The notes beneath the pieces were generated by a model. That model was not told the origin of the DNA. It did not search any database and saw nothing but the letters and a program-made list of their open reading frames with translations. This document shows positions 34,422-44,038 of a stretch of 64,000 nt of DNA, in pieces. Position 1 is the first letter of the stretch. Every line of letters starts with the position of its first letter. This DNA is from Desulfobacteraceae bacterium (lineage in GTDB: Bacteria; Desulfobacterota; DSM-4660; Desulfatiglandales; Desulfatiglandaceae). Where the stretch lies: NCBI GenBank assembly GCA_030613055.1, contig JAUWMR010000014.1:1-64000 (forward strand), read 5' to 3'. The position numbers and the translations under genes are program-made.

Positions 34422-35480
34422 ATGTTTTATAGAGAATGCGGCAATTTCAAAGACAATTATGCGAGTGACATGGCCATCTTCCCCATCCCTTTGGACAGAT
34501 ATGGCTTCATCGTCATGCTAATCCTGGCCCTTATCGTTATACCTTTGACAGCCACCGATTACTGGATCAGTAGCATAATGATCCCTTTTTACTGTTTTGC
34601 CCTGTCCGCCTTTGGACTCAATATTCTGGCTGGGTACGCGGGACAGATCTCAATAGGGCATGCCGCCTTCATGGCCGTCGGGGCCTATGCCTCATTGATC
34701 CTGTACGGTCGCTACGGCATCCCGCTCCTGCCGAGCATCTTGGGCGGGGGTATTGTTTCAGCAGCCGTTGGAACCTTTTTCGGCCTCCCAGCCCTCAGGA
34801 TCAAGGGTTTTTATTTAGCCATTTCCACCCTGGCGTCCCAGTTTATCATCCAATGGGTCATCGTCCATTGGCGATGGGTAAGCGGTGGAGTTTTTGGAAC
34901 GGTAGAGGCACCGGACATGCAGATCTTTGGTTGGGCACTAGACACACCCGTAAGGAAATATTACCTGGTTCTGTGCATCATGATCCTGCTCATCACCTTT
35001 GGCAAAAATTTAGTGCGCGGTCAGTTGGGCCGGAACTGGATGGCCATCCGGGATATTGATTACGCGGCCGAGATCATCGGCGTAAACCTGTATCGTGACA
35101 AACTGATCGCCTTTGCCGTTAGCACCTTTTATGCCGGAATCGCCGGTTCTCTCATAACTTTTTGTTATTATGGAGCTGCAAATATTGAGGAGTTTCACGT
35201 CATGGTCTCTTTTGCCCTGATAGGCATGATCATCATCGGGGGACTGGGAACGATTCTCGGCTCATTCCTTGGCGCAGGCTTTTTCGTCCTGCTTCCCATC
35301 GCTATCAACCAGTCCTTAGGGGCCTTTATGGACGTGGTACCCAGTGATATCCTTTCGAATATTGAAGCTATTATTTTCGGAGGTTTGATCGTCCTTTTTC
35401 TAATTGTGGAACCGTATGGCATGGCCAGGCTCTGGCATACAATTAAAGATAAGATGCGGCTGTGGCCGTTTCCGTATTAG
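34422..35480 (+). CDS. livM: Branched-chain-type ABC importer permease LivM
   Basis: 352 residues with about nine membrane helices. Conserved LivM blocks: LNILAGYAGQISIGHAAFMA (about 72-91), LRIKGFYLAISTLA, and GGLGTILGSFLGAG near the C-terminus. GGAG lies 7 nt before ATG 34422; a second ATG at 34470 (MAIFPIPLD) is possible. With LivH it forms the channel of the importer. Confidence 0.92.
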   Translation: MFYRECGNFKDNYASDMAIFPIPLDRYGFIVMLILALIVIPLTATDYWISSIMIPFYCFALSAFGLNILAGYAGQISIGHAAFMAVGAYASLILYGRYGIPLLPSILGGGIVSAAVGTFFGLPALRIKGFYLAISTLASQFIIQWVIVHWRWVSGGVFGTVEAPDMQIFGWALDTPVRKYYLVLCIMILLITFGKNLVRGQLGRNWMAIRDIDYAAEIIGVNLYRDKLIAFAVSTFYAGIAGSLITFCYYGAANIEEFHVMVSFALIGMIIIGGLGTILGSFLGAGFFVLLPIAINQSLGAFMDVVPSDILSNIEAIIFGGLIVLFLIVEPYGMARLWHTIKDKMRLWPFPY

Positions 35481-35646
35481 CCTGGTAAGAGGTTGATTCG
35501 TTAAGTAGTTGATTTGTTATTTGGTTAATTTGTTGAGTCATTGGATTTTAAACCACACAACTATTAGAACATTTGACCACTAACCTGTTTTTTTGAGGAC
35601 AAGGATTTTGTTAAACACTAACCATTAGATAAAGGAGGAAATGACT

Positions 35647-37014
35647 ATGGGACGCAAATTAATGTTCACACTTTTTGTCCTAGTTGTGGCGGCAAGTTTT
35701 GTCATGGTGTCTGGTCCGGCAATGGCAGCGGACAAAGAAAAGAAGAAAGAAGCCCCCAAACAGTATGTACCTCTTCTGATTTATCGGACCGGTCCCTTTG
35801 CCGCCGGCGGCAGTGGCATCGGCAGTGGCTGGGAAGACTTTATGCAGTTGAGAAACATGCAGGGCGGCGTAAACGGGATTATGTATGAGTGGGAAGAATG
35901 TGAGACCGCCTACAATGTTGCGCGGGGTATCGAGTGTTACGAGCGGGTTAAATCCAAGAAACCCGCTTATATACACCCGATCAGCACTGGGATTACTTAC
36001 GCCCTGTTACCCAAGGGTACAAAGGATCACATCCCCATAGTTTTTGAAGGGTATGGCCGGGCCGATGCAGCGGATGGACGGGTTTTCAAATGGGCGTTCA
36101 ACTTCCCCACCCACTACTGGTCTCAGAACACGGCCAAGATCAAGTTTATAGCCATGAAACAAGGCTGGGACGGCAAAAATATGGCGGACATCGGGAAATA
36201 TTTAAAAGGGCTGAAGATCGCCAACCTTCATATTGATGTTCCTTACGGCCAGGAAACCAAACCAATCTTAGATGACATGGCCAAGAAGTACGGCTTAGTT
36301 GTTAGACACTTCCCTGTTTCATGGCCCGGGATCGACCAGAAGGCCCAGTGGATGGACATAGTCAGGAGATTCAAGGCGGACTGGGTCATCAATCGCAACT
36401 GGGGCGTATCATGCACCGTGCCTCTCAAAGAGGCCGCCAGGATGGGCTTCCCGAGGAATCGTATCCTGGGAGTCTGGTGGTGTGGCTCCGAAGAGGATGT
36501 CCTGCCTGCGGGGCCAGCCGCGAAAGGTTACTATGCCACCAATTTCCACGGCGTGGGAAGGGATTTTCCAATGATCAAACAAATCGTTGACAAGGTCTAT
36601 GGGGCCATGAAAGGAAATATCTCTTTTACCCGTGTGGGTTCCGTGTATTACAACAGGGGCGTTATCACAGGTATCACCATGGATGAAGCCCTACGTACGG
36701 CCCATAAAAAGTTTGGGGTCAAAGTGATTAATGCTGAAGAGATGCGGTGGGCCCTTGAGCATATGAACATTACTGAGGAAAGGATTAAAGAGATCGGGGC
36801 AGAGGGCCTGATGCAACCCATGAAGACATCCTGTGCAGACCATGAGGGTGGCGGCCTGGTCAGGATCCAGCAGTGGGACGGTCAGAAATGGGTTGTGGCC
36901 AGTGACTGGATCTCACCCATGAAAGACTATGTCAGAGATATGGTCGAGAAATCAGCGGCCAAATTTGCTAAAGAGAAAAAGATCAAACTAAGAGACTGTT
37001 CAAAGGTTGATTAA
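35647..37014 (+). CDS. livK: Branched-chain-type ABC importer binding protein LivK, large variant
   Basis: 455 residues with a clear signal peptide (GRKLMFTLFVLVVAASFVMV, cleavage near AMA-AD at about residue 27). The mature protein is a periplasmic binding protein type 1 fold, larger than leucine-binding LivK (about 345 residues), as found in importers for aromatic or alkanoic acids. ATG 35647 is preferred, with AAAGGAGG 8 nt upstream; ATG 35641 is too close. The ligand region (LLIYRTGPFAAGGSGIG) is atypical. Position inside the operon with an acyl-CoA ligase suggests an organic acid ligand. Confidence 0.88.
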   Translation: MGRKLMFTLFVLVVAASFVMVSGPAMAADKEKKKEAPKQYVPLLIYRTGPFAAGGSGIGSGWEDFMQLRNMQGGVNGIMYEWEECETAYNVARGIECYERVKSKKPAYIHPISTGITYALLPKGTKDHIPIVFEGYGRADAADGRVFKWAFNFPTHYWSQNTAKIKFIAMKQGWDGKNMADIGKYLKGLKIANLHIDVPYGQETKPILDDMAKKYGLVVRHFPVSWPGIDQKAQWMDIVRRFKADWVINRNWGVSCTVPLKEAARMGFPRNRILGVWWCGSEEDVLPAGPAAKGYYATNFHGVGRDFPMIKQIVDKVYGAMKGNISFTRVGSVYYNRGVITGITMDEALRTAHKKFGVKVINAEEMRWALEHMNITEERIKEIGAEGLMQPMKTSCADHEGGGLVRIQQWDGQKWVVASDWISPMKDYVRDMVEKSAAKFAKEKKIKLRDCSKVD

Positions 37015-37108
37015 GCGTAAAAGAAAGACTTGTAGGGGAGCCTTCAGGCTCCCTTACACAGTCTTAAATCCTTTCACCTTAACAGGCGATTTGAAAATAA
37101 AAGGAATA

Positions 37109-37924
37109 ATGGCTATGGAACCAGCTCCCTTACTCAAGGTCAACAACATTGAGGTCATCTACGAACATGTGATACTGGTGCTGAAAGGGGTCTCCCTGGA
37201 TGTGTATGAAGGGCAGATCGCCTCTCTTCTGGGCGCCAACGGCGCTGGTAAGAGCACGACCCTGAAGGCGATTTCCAACCTTGTCAAGGCCGAGCGGGGC
37301 GAGGTGACCAAGGGGACCGTGGAATTTGACGGGAAGCGGGTTGACAGGCTGTTTGCGCCCGCACTTGTGAAAATGGGTGTCATCCAGATAATGGAAGGAA
37401 GGCACACCTTTGAACATTTGACCGTTGAAGATGATCTTCTCACCGGCGCATATACAAGGGGTCGAGACAAAAAAGGGATCAAAGAGGCCCTGGACCGGGT
37501 CTACGGGTATTTCCCCCGTCTTAAGGAACGCCGCAGTGCCAAGACGGGTTACATATCCGGGGGCGAGATGCAGATGTGCGCCATTGGACGTGGCCTCATG
37601 GCAAAGCCCAGGATCATGCTATTGGATGAACCTTCCATGGGACTGGCGCCGTTATTGGTGAAAGAGATTTTCGAGATCATCGTTAGACTCAACAAGGAGG
37701 AAAATGTGGGGATGCTGTTAGCCGAGCAGAATGCAGCCATGGCCCTCGAGTATGCTGAGTACGGGTACGTGATGGAAAATGGCCGGGTGGTCCTGGATGG
37801 GGATGCCGAAACCCTCAAAAACAATGCCGATGTAAAGGAGTTCTACTTAGGCCTGACAGAAATCGGAAAGAAGAGTTACCGGGACGTGAAGCATTACCAT
37901 AGAAGGAAGAGGTGGCTGGCTTAG
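37109..37924 (+). CDS. livF: Branched-chain-type ABC importer ATPase LivF
   Basis: 271 residues. Walker A GANGAGKST, signature ISGGEMQMCAIGRGLMAKP, Walker B IMLLDEPSMGLAP and LLAEQNAAMAL switch are canonical for LivF. The C-terminus is extended by about 25 residues (KKSYRDVKHYHRRKRWLA), rich in basic residues and unusual for the family. ATG 37109 or 37115 is chosen because AAGGA precedes it; in-frame codons upstream to 37007 overlap livK and look non-coding. A strong terminator follows, ending the operon. Confidence 0.92.
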   Translation: MAMEPAPLLKVNNIEVIYEHVILVLKGVSLDVYEGQIASLLGANGAGKSTTLKAISNLVKAERGEVTKGTVEFDGKRVDRLFAPALVKMGVIQIMEGRHTFEHLTVEDDLLTGAYTRGRDKKGIKEALDRVYGYFPRLKERRSAKTGYISGGEMQMCAIGRGLMAKPRIMLLDEPSMGLAPLLVKEIFEIIVRLNKEENVGMLLAEQNAAMALEYAEYGYVMENGRVVLDGDAETLKNNADVKEFYLGLTEIGKKSYRDVKHYHRRKRWLA

Positions 37925-37963
37925 TAAAGTGACAAGTGACGAGTGATGAGTAACAAGCGAAAA

Positions 37964-38000
37964 AGGCCGGGCAAGTGAGTTCCCGGCCTCTTTTTTTATT
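37964..38000 (+). terminator. Rho-independent terminator after livF
   Basis: AGGCCGGG (37964-37971), a 10-nt loop, CCCGGCCT (37982-37989), then CTTTTTTTATT. Perfect 8-bp GC-rich stem followed by a T-run; marks the end of the tetR-ligase-importer unit. Confidence 0.92.
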
Positions 38001-38123
38001 ACGTTCTGGATAGCCACATCGTGTGTGCGTGGATCTTTGCTCTGACAAATTAAAGGGACATATTTTGTGATTCATTAACCCTATTCCTTTGATCCTTGTC
38101 CAGGATATTTGAAGGAGGATAAA

Positions 38124-39557
38124 ATGGCAATCAAGACTTCAGAAGAATATTTTGAAAGACTTAAGAGAATGAAACCCAACGTCTATGCCCATGGGAAGAA
38201 AATAGGACGGGACGACCCAATTCTTGAACTCCCCATCAACACCCTTAAATTTACCTTTGATGCCGTTAATGATCCTGAATTAAAAGATATGGTTGTCACC
38301 CATTCCCACCTTACCGGTGAAAAAATAAATCGTTTCACCTCACTTAACCTCAGCATAGAAGACCTTTACACGCAGCAGGAAATGAAGCGAAAGTGCTGTC
38401 ACAGGGTTGGAGGGTGCACCCAGCGCTGCATGGCGGTGGATACCATGAATGCCATAGGCGTCGTTACAAAGGAGATCGATGAGGCCAAGGGGACTCAATA
38501 CCATGATAATTTCCTTGAGTTCTTGAAATATTATCAGGCCAATGATCTGGTGGGAAGTACTGCCATGAGCGATGTCAAGGGCGATCGAAAATCCAGGCCC
38601 TCCCAGCAGGAGGATCCGGATCTCTATGTACATGTGGTGAAAAAAACAAATAAAGGGATTGTGGTCCGGGGAGCAAAAAACCACATTACCATGGGACCGT
38701 ACGTTGATGAGCACCTGGTGCTCCCCACACGGAGCATGACAAAGGAAGAGGGCGATTGGGCAGTCTCGTTTGCCATTCCTGCGGATACGGATGGTGTCAG
38801 GATTATATCCCGTATTGTTACACCCAGACGGAGGATAGATCTTAAGGCTCCTTATAACATTTATGGCGTAGCTGACTCGGTGGTCGTTTTCGACGATGTC
38901 TTTGTGCCCTGGGATCGGGTATTTATGTGTGGAGAATGGGAATTTGCCGGCAGGCTGGCCCTGACCTTTGCCGGGTTTCACAGGCATTCCTACTGCGGAT
39001 GCAAACCCGCTGTCACGGATATTATCATGGGGGCAACGGCCCTTGTGGCTGAGTACAGCGGTGTAGGTAATGCCCCCCATATTGTGGATGAATTGACCGA
39101 ATTGATGATCATTGCTGAGTTAGTCTATGCCTCAGGCATAGCGGCTGCGGCAAAGGCCACAAAAACGTCATCCGGGATCTATACTCCCATGTTTGTCTAT
39201 TCCAATACAGGAAGATATCTGGCCGGTACCAACATTTACCATGAATATGACATCCTGGCATCCATTGCAGGGGGTCTTCCTTCAACTCTCCCTACTGAAG
39301 AGGATTGGTTAAATCCTAAGACTGGCCCTGATCTGGAAAAGTACTTCCGTCGCAAACCCGGGATCTCCGCTGAAAAACTACATCGGATTTATCGGTTTAT
39401 TTCGGATTTTTCCTGTTCGGCCATAGGCGGTTGGGCACAGTATGCCGGGGTCCATGGGGGCGGATCACCTGTCATGGAAAAAATCGGAATCCGCTCTGAA
39501 TATGATCTTGAATCCAAAAAACAGATTGTCAAATACCTGGCGGGTATCAAGGATTAA
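38124..39557 (+). CDS. AbfD-family dehydratase-like protein, paralogue 2
   Basis: 477 residues, same FAD/[4Fe-4S] family. Cluster ligands are kept: GGCTQRCMAVD (C-x3-C with Gln) and HRHSYCGCK (His, Tyr, Cys, Lys in AbfD spacing). In the C-terminal active-site segment it reads AGVHGGGSPVMEK, so the Glu seen in paralogue 1 (ESMHGAGS) is replaced by Ala. That suggests a different substrate or a changed proton-transfer step. Start ATG 38124 with GAAGGAGG upstream; the in-frame TTG 38109 overlaps the ribosome binding site. It stands alone between the terminator and the convergent alcohol dehydrogenase. Confidence 0.85.
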   Translation: MAIKTSEEYFERLKRMKPNVYAHGKKIGRDDPILELPINTLKFTFDAVNDPELKDMVVTHSHLTGEKINRFTSLNLSIEDLYTQQEMKRKCCHRVGGCTQRCMAVDTMNAIGVVTKEIDEAKGTQYHDNFLEFLKYYQANDLVGSTAMSDVKGDRKSRPSQQEDPDLYVHVVKKTNKGIVVRGAKNHITMGPYVDEHLVLPTRSMTKEEGDWAVSFAIPADTDGVRIISRIVTPRRRIDLKAPYNIYGVADSVVVFDDVFVPWDRVFMCGEWEFAGRLALTFAGFHRHSYCGCKPAVTDIIMGATALVAEYSGVGNAPHIVDELTELMIIAELVYASGIAAAAKATKTSSGIYTPMFVYSNTGRYLAGTNIYHEYDILASIAGGLPSTLPTEEDWLNPKTGPDLEKYFRRKPGISAEKLHRIYRFISDFSCSAIGGWAQYAGVHGGGSPVMEKIGIRSEYDLESKKQIVKYLAGIKD

Positions 39558-39582
39558 GAGTAAAGAATCCGCGAATTAAAGT

Positions 39583-40770
39583 TCAAATGACGAAGCTTCC
39601 CGCCCATATATCCTGAAAAAGTTGCCTGAGATTTTCCTCTTTGCACTTGCATGGAGTGGTATACATGTTGGGATCCGCACCGGCGACACTCACTAAGGTC
39701 TCTATCTCTTCCTTCATCTGTTTCTCTGTGATACCGACTTCTTTCAAACTTAAGGGCTCTCCTATTTCTCTTTCCAGATCTCTTATTTTCTGAATAAACT
39801 TTTGTATCCTCTCCTGATCTGAATTGGCATTAATTCCTACAAACCTGGCAGCAATCACAAGTCTCTCAACCGGATCGGGAGCATTAGGAAGAGGAGGGTT
39901 TGAAGAAATATACTCCAGGGAATAAGGCAGGGCTATTCCCACTGCCCGGCCGTGGGGGATATGAAACACGGCTCCCACCGAATGGGCCAGGGCATGAGAA
40001 AGCCCTGTATTACTATTGCCGAATCCTAACCCGGCAATAGTAGCAGCATTCTGCATTTTCTCCCTGGCCAAGGGATCGCTGCCATCCCGGTACGCTTTGG
40101 GAAGCCACTCGAAGGCCATTTTCATGGCCTGCAGGCAGAGTCCGTCGCTGAAATCGGTTTGCTGCCTGGATGTATAGCCATCTACGGCATGGCCCAGGAC
40201 ATCTATGCCGGTGCTCGCAGTCAATCCCTTAGGCAACCCTGTTGTAAGCTCCGGGTCCAGGACCGATATGTCAGGAACGATGTCATTGTGGGCAAATATA
40301 ATCTTTTTATTTTCAGCTATGTCTGTGAGAACTGCCACCCATGTCACATCCGCACCAGTGCCGCTGGTGGTAGGCACGGACAAAAACTTAGCCTTTTGCC
40401 GCAGGTTTAACTCGACCTTCGGGAAAATAGGTTTACCGGCCAGGTCCGGTCTTTCATAGAGGACCCATGCCGCCTTTGCAGTGTCTATTGCAGATCCCCC
40501 GCCAAAACCAATAACCCACTGCGGTTCAAAATCGATAAGGACCCTGCTGCCGGCAAGCGCTACCTCAATAGACGGCTCCTGCTCTGCCCCATCCCAGACC
40601 TTTACTTCATATCCCGCATCTCTGACGGTTTCCACAAGTCTTTCGCAAAACTTTACCATGGTCTTATCCGTAATCAGCACTGCATTACTGCCCTTACCCT
40701 CAATCTCTGGTCCTAATTTTTCCAATGCACCTTTGCCAAAGAGCACCTTCGGGCTGAGAAAATATGGCAT
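39583..40770 (-). CDS. Iron-containing alcohol dehydrogenase
   Basis: 395 residues, Fe-ADH (group III) family. NAD-binding GFGGGSAIDTAKA near residues 94-106, VPTTSGTGADVTW, and the metal ligands in DVLGHAVDGYTS and HALAHSVGAVFHIPHGRA. Such enzymes interconvert 4-hydroxybutyrate and succinate semialdehyde, or primary alcohols and aldehydes. The neighbouring AbfD-like gene makes the 4-hydroxyacid option attractive, but this is inference. An extra cysteine-containing tail segment TTPCKCKEENL lies near the C-terminus. Confidence 0.9.
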   Translation of the reverse strand: MPYFLSPKVLFGKGALEKLGPEIEGKGSNAVLITDKTMVKFCERLVETVRDAGYEVKVWDGAEQEPSIEVALAGSRVLIDFEPQWVIGFGGGSAIDTAKAAWVLYERPDLAGKPIFPKVELNLRQKAKFLSVPTTSGTGADVTWVAVLTDIAENKKIIFAHNDIVPDISVLDPELTTGLPKGLTASTGIDVLGHAVDGYTSRQQTDFSDGLCLQAMKMAFEWLPKAYRDGSDPLAREKMQNAATIAGLGFGNSNTGLSHALAHSVGAVFHIPHGRAVGIALPYSLEYISSNPPLPNAPDPVERLVIAARFVGINANSDQERIQKFIQKIRDLEREIGEPLSLKEVGITEKQMKEEIETLVSVAGADPNMYTTPCKCKEENLRQLFQDIWAGSFVI

Positions 40771-40909
40771 TTTTATCCCTCCTTAAGTTGCTGCCTTTCG
40801 ACTGCCACGGCACGGCTATGCTTGAAAATTTTCAGATATCACATCTTCCCACAATTCATCAGGGCTCCAAAAAAATAAAAAAGCAATTAAGACAATAATC
40901 CCAATCGCC

Positions 40910-41578
40910 TTATGCTCTATCAAGAGTGTAACCCTTTTCCAAATCTTCGATGATAATATTGGCTGCGATTCGAGCCCCTATACCCGGAGGCAGGCCGCAC
41001 TTCTCAAAGCCTTTGTCGCTGATGAAGGCAGGGTACCCTTCAATAATATCTGCTGTATCGTAATATCGCCCGAAGATGACATTTTGATGGATTTCTCTGC
41101 ACTTGGTGGTTCCCAATGCCTTTTCAAAGCGATGAATAAGCTTCCGGCATTTCCCGTATAACCGGGCATTGGCGGCAAAAGCCAGGAGGTCATCTTTACC
41201 AAAATAGAGTGCAAGGGCTGTCATCCCCCCTGAGATCGCCCCGCAGGTCTCACCGGTCAGGGCAATACCGGGAAAAGGGGAAAGAGCCGTGATAACCTTG
41301 ATATCGCCGAATCCAAATTCCTCCATAATGGCCAAAGCGGAACTCTTGGCGCAACTCTGGCTCACCTGTTCATATTCCTCGGCCATCCTCTGAACCCGGT
41401 CCAGGATTTGTTTTTTCCGGCTGATCACTTCATCAGGATCAAGTTTTTTCCTTGGGATCCCATGTTGTGATAACTTCTTCAACCTGGCCTCAATGGCCGG
41501 TCTGTCTTCAGGCCCTTTGGCCAATTCCTCGACCTTGCTCTTCAGAGCCCCATAATCCGGAGATGCTTTTTCTGTCAT
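40910..41578 (-). CDS. C_GCAxxG_C_C family redox protein
   Basis: 222 residues from ATG 41578, which has AGGAGG 4-5 nt upstream; earlier in-frame codons to 41851 are not family-like. The cysteine pattern of the C_GCAxxG_C_C family is present: SQSCAKSSALAIMEEF, LTGETCGAISGGMTAL, KCRKLIHRF, GTTKCREI and KCGLPPGIGA. Members are thought to be redox or metal-binding proteins, often next to corrinoid, molybdenum or fumarate-reductase-like genes. A charged coiled segment of about 65 residues precedes the domain. Function unknown. Confidence 0.82.
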   Translation of the reverse strand: MTEKASPDYGALKSKVEELAKGPEDRPAIEARLKKLSQHGIPRKKLDPDEVISRKKQILDRVQRMAEEYEQVSQSCAKSSALAIMEEFGFGDIKVITALSPFPGIALTGETCGAISGGMTALALYFGKDDLLAFAANARLYGKCRKLIHRFEKALGTTKCREIHQNVIFGRYYDTADIIEGYPAFISDKGFEKCGLPPGIGARIAANIIIEDLEKGYTLDRA

Positions 41579-41878
41579 GGTTTCCTCCTCAAAGTTAGTT
41601 CGCTTCAATCCCTCGCCGCTGAAACAGCGGGGAGAATAATAGAATAATGGAACGGTGGAAAATAGGGTAAAAACCGGAACATTCAAATAGTTATACAAAT
41701 TCCGAGATGTTAAGTCAACTACCACCCCAAAAAGGGATGGCTTAATAAATAGCATTCTGAAAGGATGTTGTTGAAAAACGAACAACCTGTCATTGCGCGA
41801 AGTACCGAAAGCTTTCGGGACGACGAAGCAATCCCCCACTTTAGAGATCATGAGATTGCTTCGCTTCGCCCCGCCCCA

Positions 41879-42028
41879 CTAGAGAGGCTGTGTCGTAATG
41901 TCATTGCGAGGAGTCACGCCAGGGCGTGACGACGACGCAATCTCGTAACGCGTCGAAATTGGGGGGATTGCCACGCTCCCTTTGGTCGCTCGCAATGACC
42001 GGGAGAGATTGTGACACAGTCTCTATAG
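41879..42028. mobile_element. 150-bp palindromic element, MITE-like
   Basis: Ends CTAGAGAGGCTGTGTC (41879 on) and GACACAGTCTCTATAG (to 42028) are inverted with about 17 of 21 matches. Inside lie GTCATTGCGAG and CTCGCAATGAC arms and an inner CACGCC/GGCGTG stem, so the whole can fold into a long hairpin. It lies in the 858-bp gap 41579-42436, which holds no gene. Confidence 0.55.
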
Positions 42029-42192
42029 CGGGATGGTTTGTGATATTGTCATCTGTGCCGTGATTGGTGATTGCCATTTTTGTATAAATAAAGTAGATTG
42101 CCTACAGGTAACTACTCAGGTTATTTAGGCTGAATGTCCCGCGGAACGCGGGATTAGTAAAGGGCTGAATCACAGATAAGGACTAAATGCTG

Positions 42193-42293
42193 AGGACTGA
42201 GGACTAAGCCTGCCCGCCGTCCTGCCCCGATAGCGGGATCTACGCTTCACTCCGACAGGCGGGGGTTAAGCCTTTTTCTCAGTCCTCAGTCCT
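42193..42293. repeat. Inverted repeat before acyl-CoA dehydrogenase
   Basis: AGGACTGAGGACT (42193-42205) and AGTCCTCAGTCCT (42281-42293) are perfect 13-bp arms enclosing a GC-rich palindrome (CCGCCGTCCTGCC, GACAGGCGGGGG). It is another of the low-complexity inverted repeats of this region, about 145 bp before the next gene start. Confidence 0.6.
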
Positions 42294-42436
42294 TTCACCT
42301 CAGTCCTGATACCTTCTACCTTCAGTCTAAACACCTTCAGCCTGACTACGTGAGTAGTCACGCCTACAGTAAAGAACGTATGCTCAGAATATTATTCTTT
42401 AAAGTTTAAACAGACGCCAGAAAGGAGGGCCTATCA

Positions 42437-43651
42437 ATGAAAAGGTATGGCGATTTTATCACTTCGGAGGAAGATCAGCTTTTATTAACCACAGTTCGAA
42501 AATACATAGACAAAGAGGTTATGCCGGTCCGTATGCAGTTGGATGAAGATCACGCTGTCTTCGAGAAAGTATATGAGGGCCTGGTAAAGCTTGGCATTCA
42601 GAAGCGGGGCTTCTCCCCGCGATATGGCGGCCTGGGCATAAGGTCAGCCGCTACAATCTGTGCCATATCCGAGGAAATAGCACGGGGGGACAGCGGCCTT
42701 TCGCTTCACGCCTTGATCATACCGTGGTGTTTGGCCGCGGCCATGGGGGGTAGGAACACGGTCGTCATGGACAAGTTTATCCCCATGTTTTGTGAAGACA
42801 CACCTCGTTGCGGCTGTCTGGCCATTACCGAGCCGGCAGGGGGCTGCAATATTGAGGATGGGGCCGAACATGGCCTTACGATCCGTACAAAAGCCAAACT
42901 TGAGGGGGATGAATGGGTCATCAACGGTGAGAAGATGTGGCCAAGTGGAGCCAGCGTGGCCGACCTTTACTGTGTTATATGCACTACCGATCCCAAACAA
43001 AAGGAAGAGGGCCTTGCCCTTATTTACGTGCCCAAGGATACACCCGGGCTTTCCTTTGGAAAACCGGAAGACAAAATGGGCATGAAGGTTACGGATGTCA
43101 ACGCAGCCATTTACTTTGACAATGTGCGTGTACCCAAGGAATACAGGGCAGCAGGTCCCGGTGTTGACTGGAAGCTATTCAGGGCCAACGTCAGTTGGGG
43201 GCGGCTTACGTCCGCGCCTATGACGGTGGGAAATGCCCAGGCTGTCCTGGAGATTGTCATGGAATACACCGGGACCCGGTTCTACGGCGGAAAATCGGTC
43301 AGAAACCATTCGCTCCAGGCGGCCATGCTCGCTGATATGGCCATTGGCATAGAGTCGGCCCGTGCCTTTTATCTTTCTGTGGCGGCCATGTTCAATAACC
43401 GGAAGAAATTCGGGAATCCTGGCGACGACTACCTCATGGCCAGGGCCAGTGCGGCCAAGGTATATGCCTGTGATGTGACCGAGATGGTATGCAGCAAGGC
43501 AATGGAACTCATGGGTTCATACGGCTATGTGCGGGAATATCACGTGGAAAAATACCTGCGGGACAGCAAGATTGTTCAGTTGTGGCTGGGTGGCGGTCAG
43601 TTAGGTCGTTTAGACGTGGTTCAAAGCTACTATCCGTACGTGAAAGAGTGA
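42437..43651 (+). CDS. Acyl-CoA dehydrogenase
   Basis: 404 residues, FAD-dependent acyl-CoA dehydrogenase fold: N-terminal helical domain, central beta domain with CLAITEPAGGCNIEDG (about 131-146) and WVINGEKMWPSGA, and C-terminal helices ending in GSYGYVREYHVEKYLRDSKI, where the Glu before Tyr-His matches the catalytic base position of medium-chain enzymes. AAAGGAGGG stands before ATG 42437. It would oxidise the acyl-CoA made by the ligase or a product of the AbfD-like enzymes. No ETF genes are in the window. Confidence 0.92.
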   Translation: MKRYGDFITSEEDQLLLTTVRKYIDKEVMPVRMQLDEDHAVFEKVYEGLVKLGIQKRGFSPRYGGLGIRSAATICAISEEIARGDSGLSLHALIIPWCLAAAMGGRNTVVMDKFIPMFCEDTPRCGCLAITEPAGGCNIEDGAEHGLTIRTKAKLEGDEWVINGEKMWPSGASVADLYCVICTTDPKQKEEGLALIYVPKDTPGLSFGKPEDKMGMKVTDVNAAIYFDNVRVPKEYRAAGPGVDWKLFRANVSWGRLTSAPMTVGNAQAVLEIVMEYTGTRFYGGKSVRNHSLQAAMLADMAIGIESARAFYLSVAAMFNNRKKFGNPGDDYLMARASAAKVYACDVTEMVCSKAMELMGSYGYVREYHVEKYLRDSKIVQLWLGGGQLGRLDVVQSYYPYVKE

Positions 43652-43764
43652 AGATATTAATCATGTCTTCCATATTTCTTGCGCAGTTCGGGGGCCTTAG
43701 TGTCCCTCTCGGGGATGGTTGAAACCCCTAGCCTTCAGGCGAAGTAAAGCTTAGGTTGTCGGCG

Positions 43765-43940
43765 GGCGAATTGTCATTCCGGCCTCAGAGCCGGAATCCA
43801 GGGGATAGGACGATTAGTAGTTCTGGATGCCGGTCGCAGATCCCGTGATCAGCGGGGATCAAGTCCGGCATGACGGCCGGAGCGAGTCCGGCTTGAAAAC
43901 TGTTGATTTTAATCAACAAATTATTGAAGCCTTCGTCTTA
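43765..43940. repeat. REP-type palindromes in a 387-bp gap
   Basis: The gap 43652-44038 holds palindromic pieces CCGGCCTCAGAGCCGG, CCCGTGATCAGCGGGG, GCCGGAGCGAGTCCGGC and AGCCTTCGTC-TTATA-GACGAAGGTT. They are mostly short GC-rich inverted repeats of REP type. No coding frame is convincing. Confidence 0.5.
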
Positions 43941-44038
43941 TAGACGAAGGTTGTTCAGCTTTCTGGTCTTTGGACCCCCGTGGGTTCGAGCTGCCAAAGG
44001 AAGCGGTCAAGAGGTATTGAATACAAAGGAGGGTAGGC

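Noticed and set aside
38340-39080. 246-codon minus-strand frame antisense to AbfD-like gene 2
   Set aside because: It mirrors a well-supported gene in the opposite strand and has no family features.
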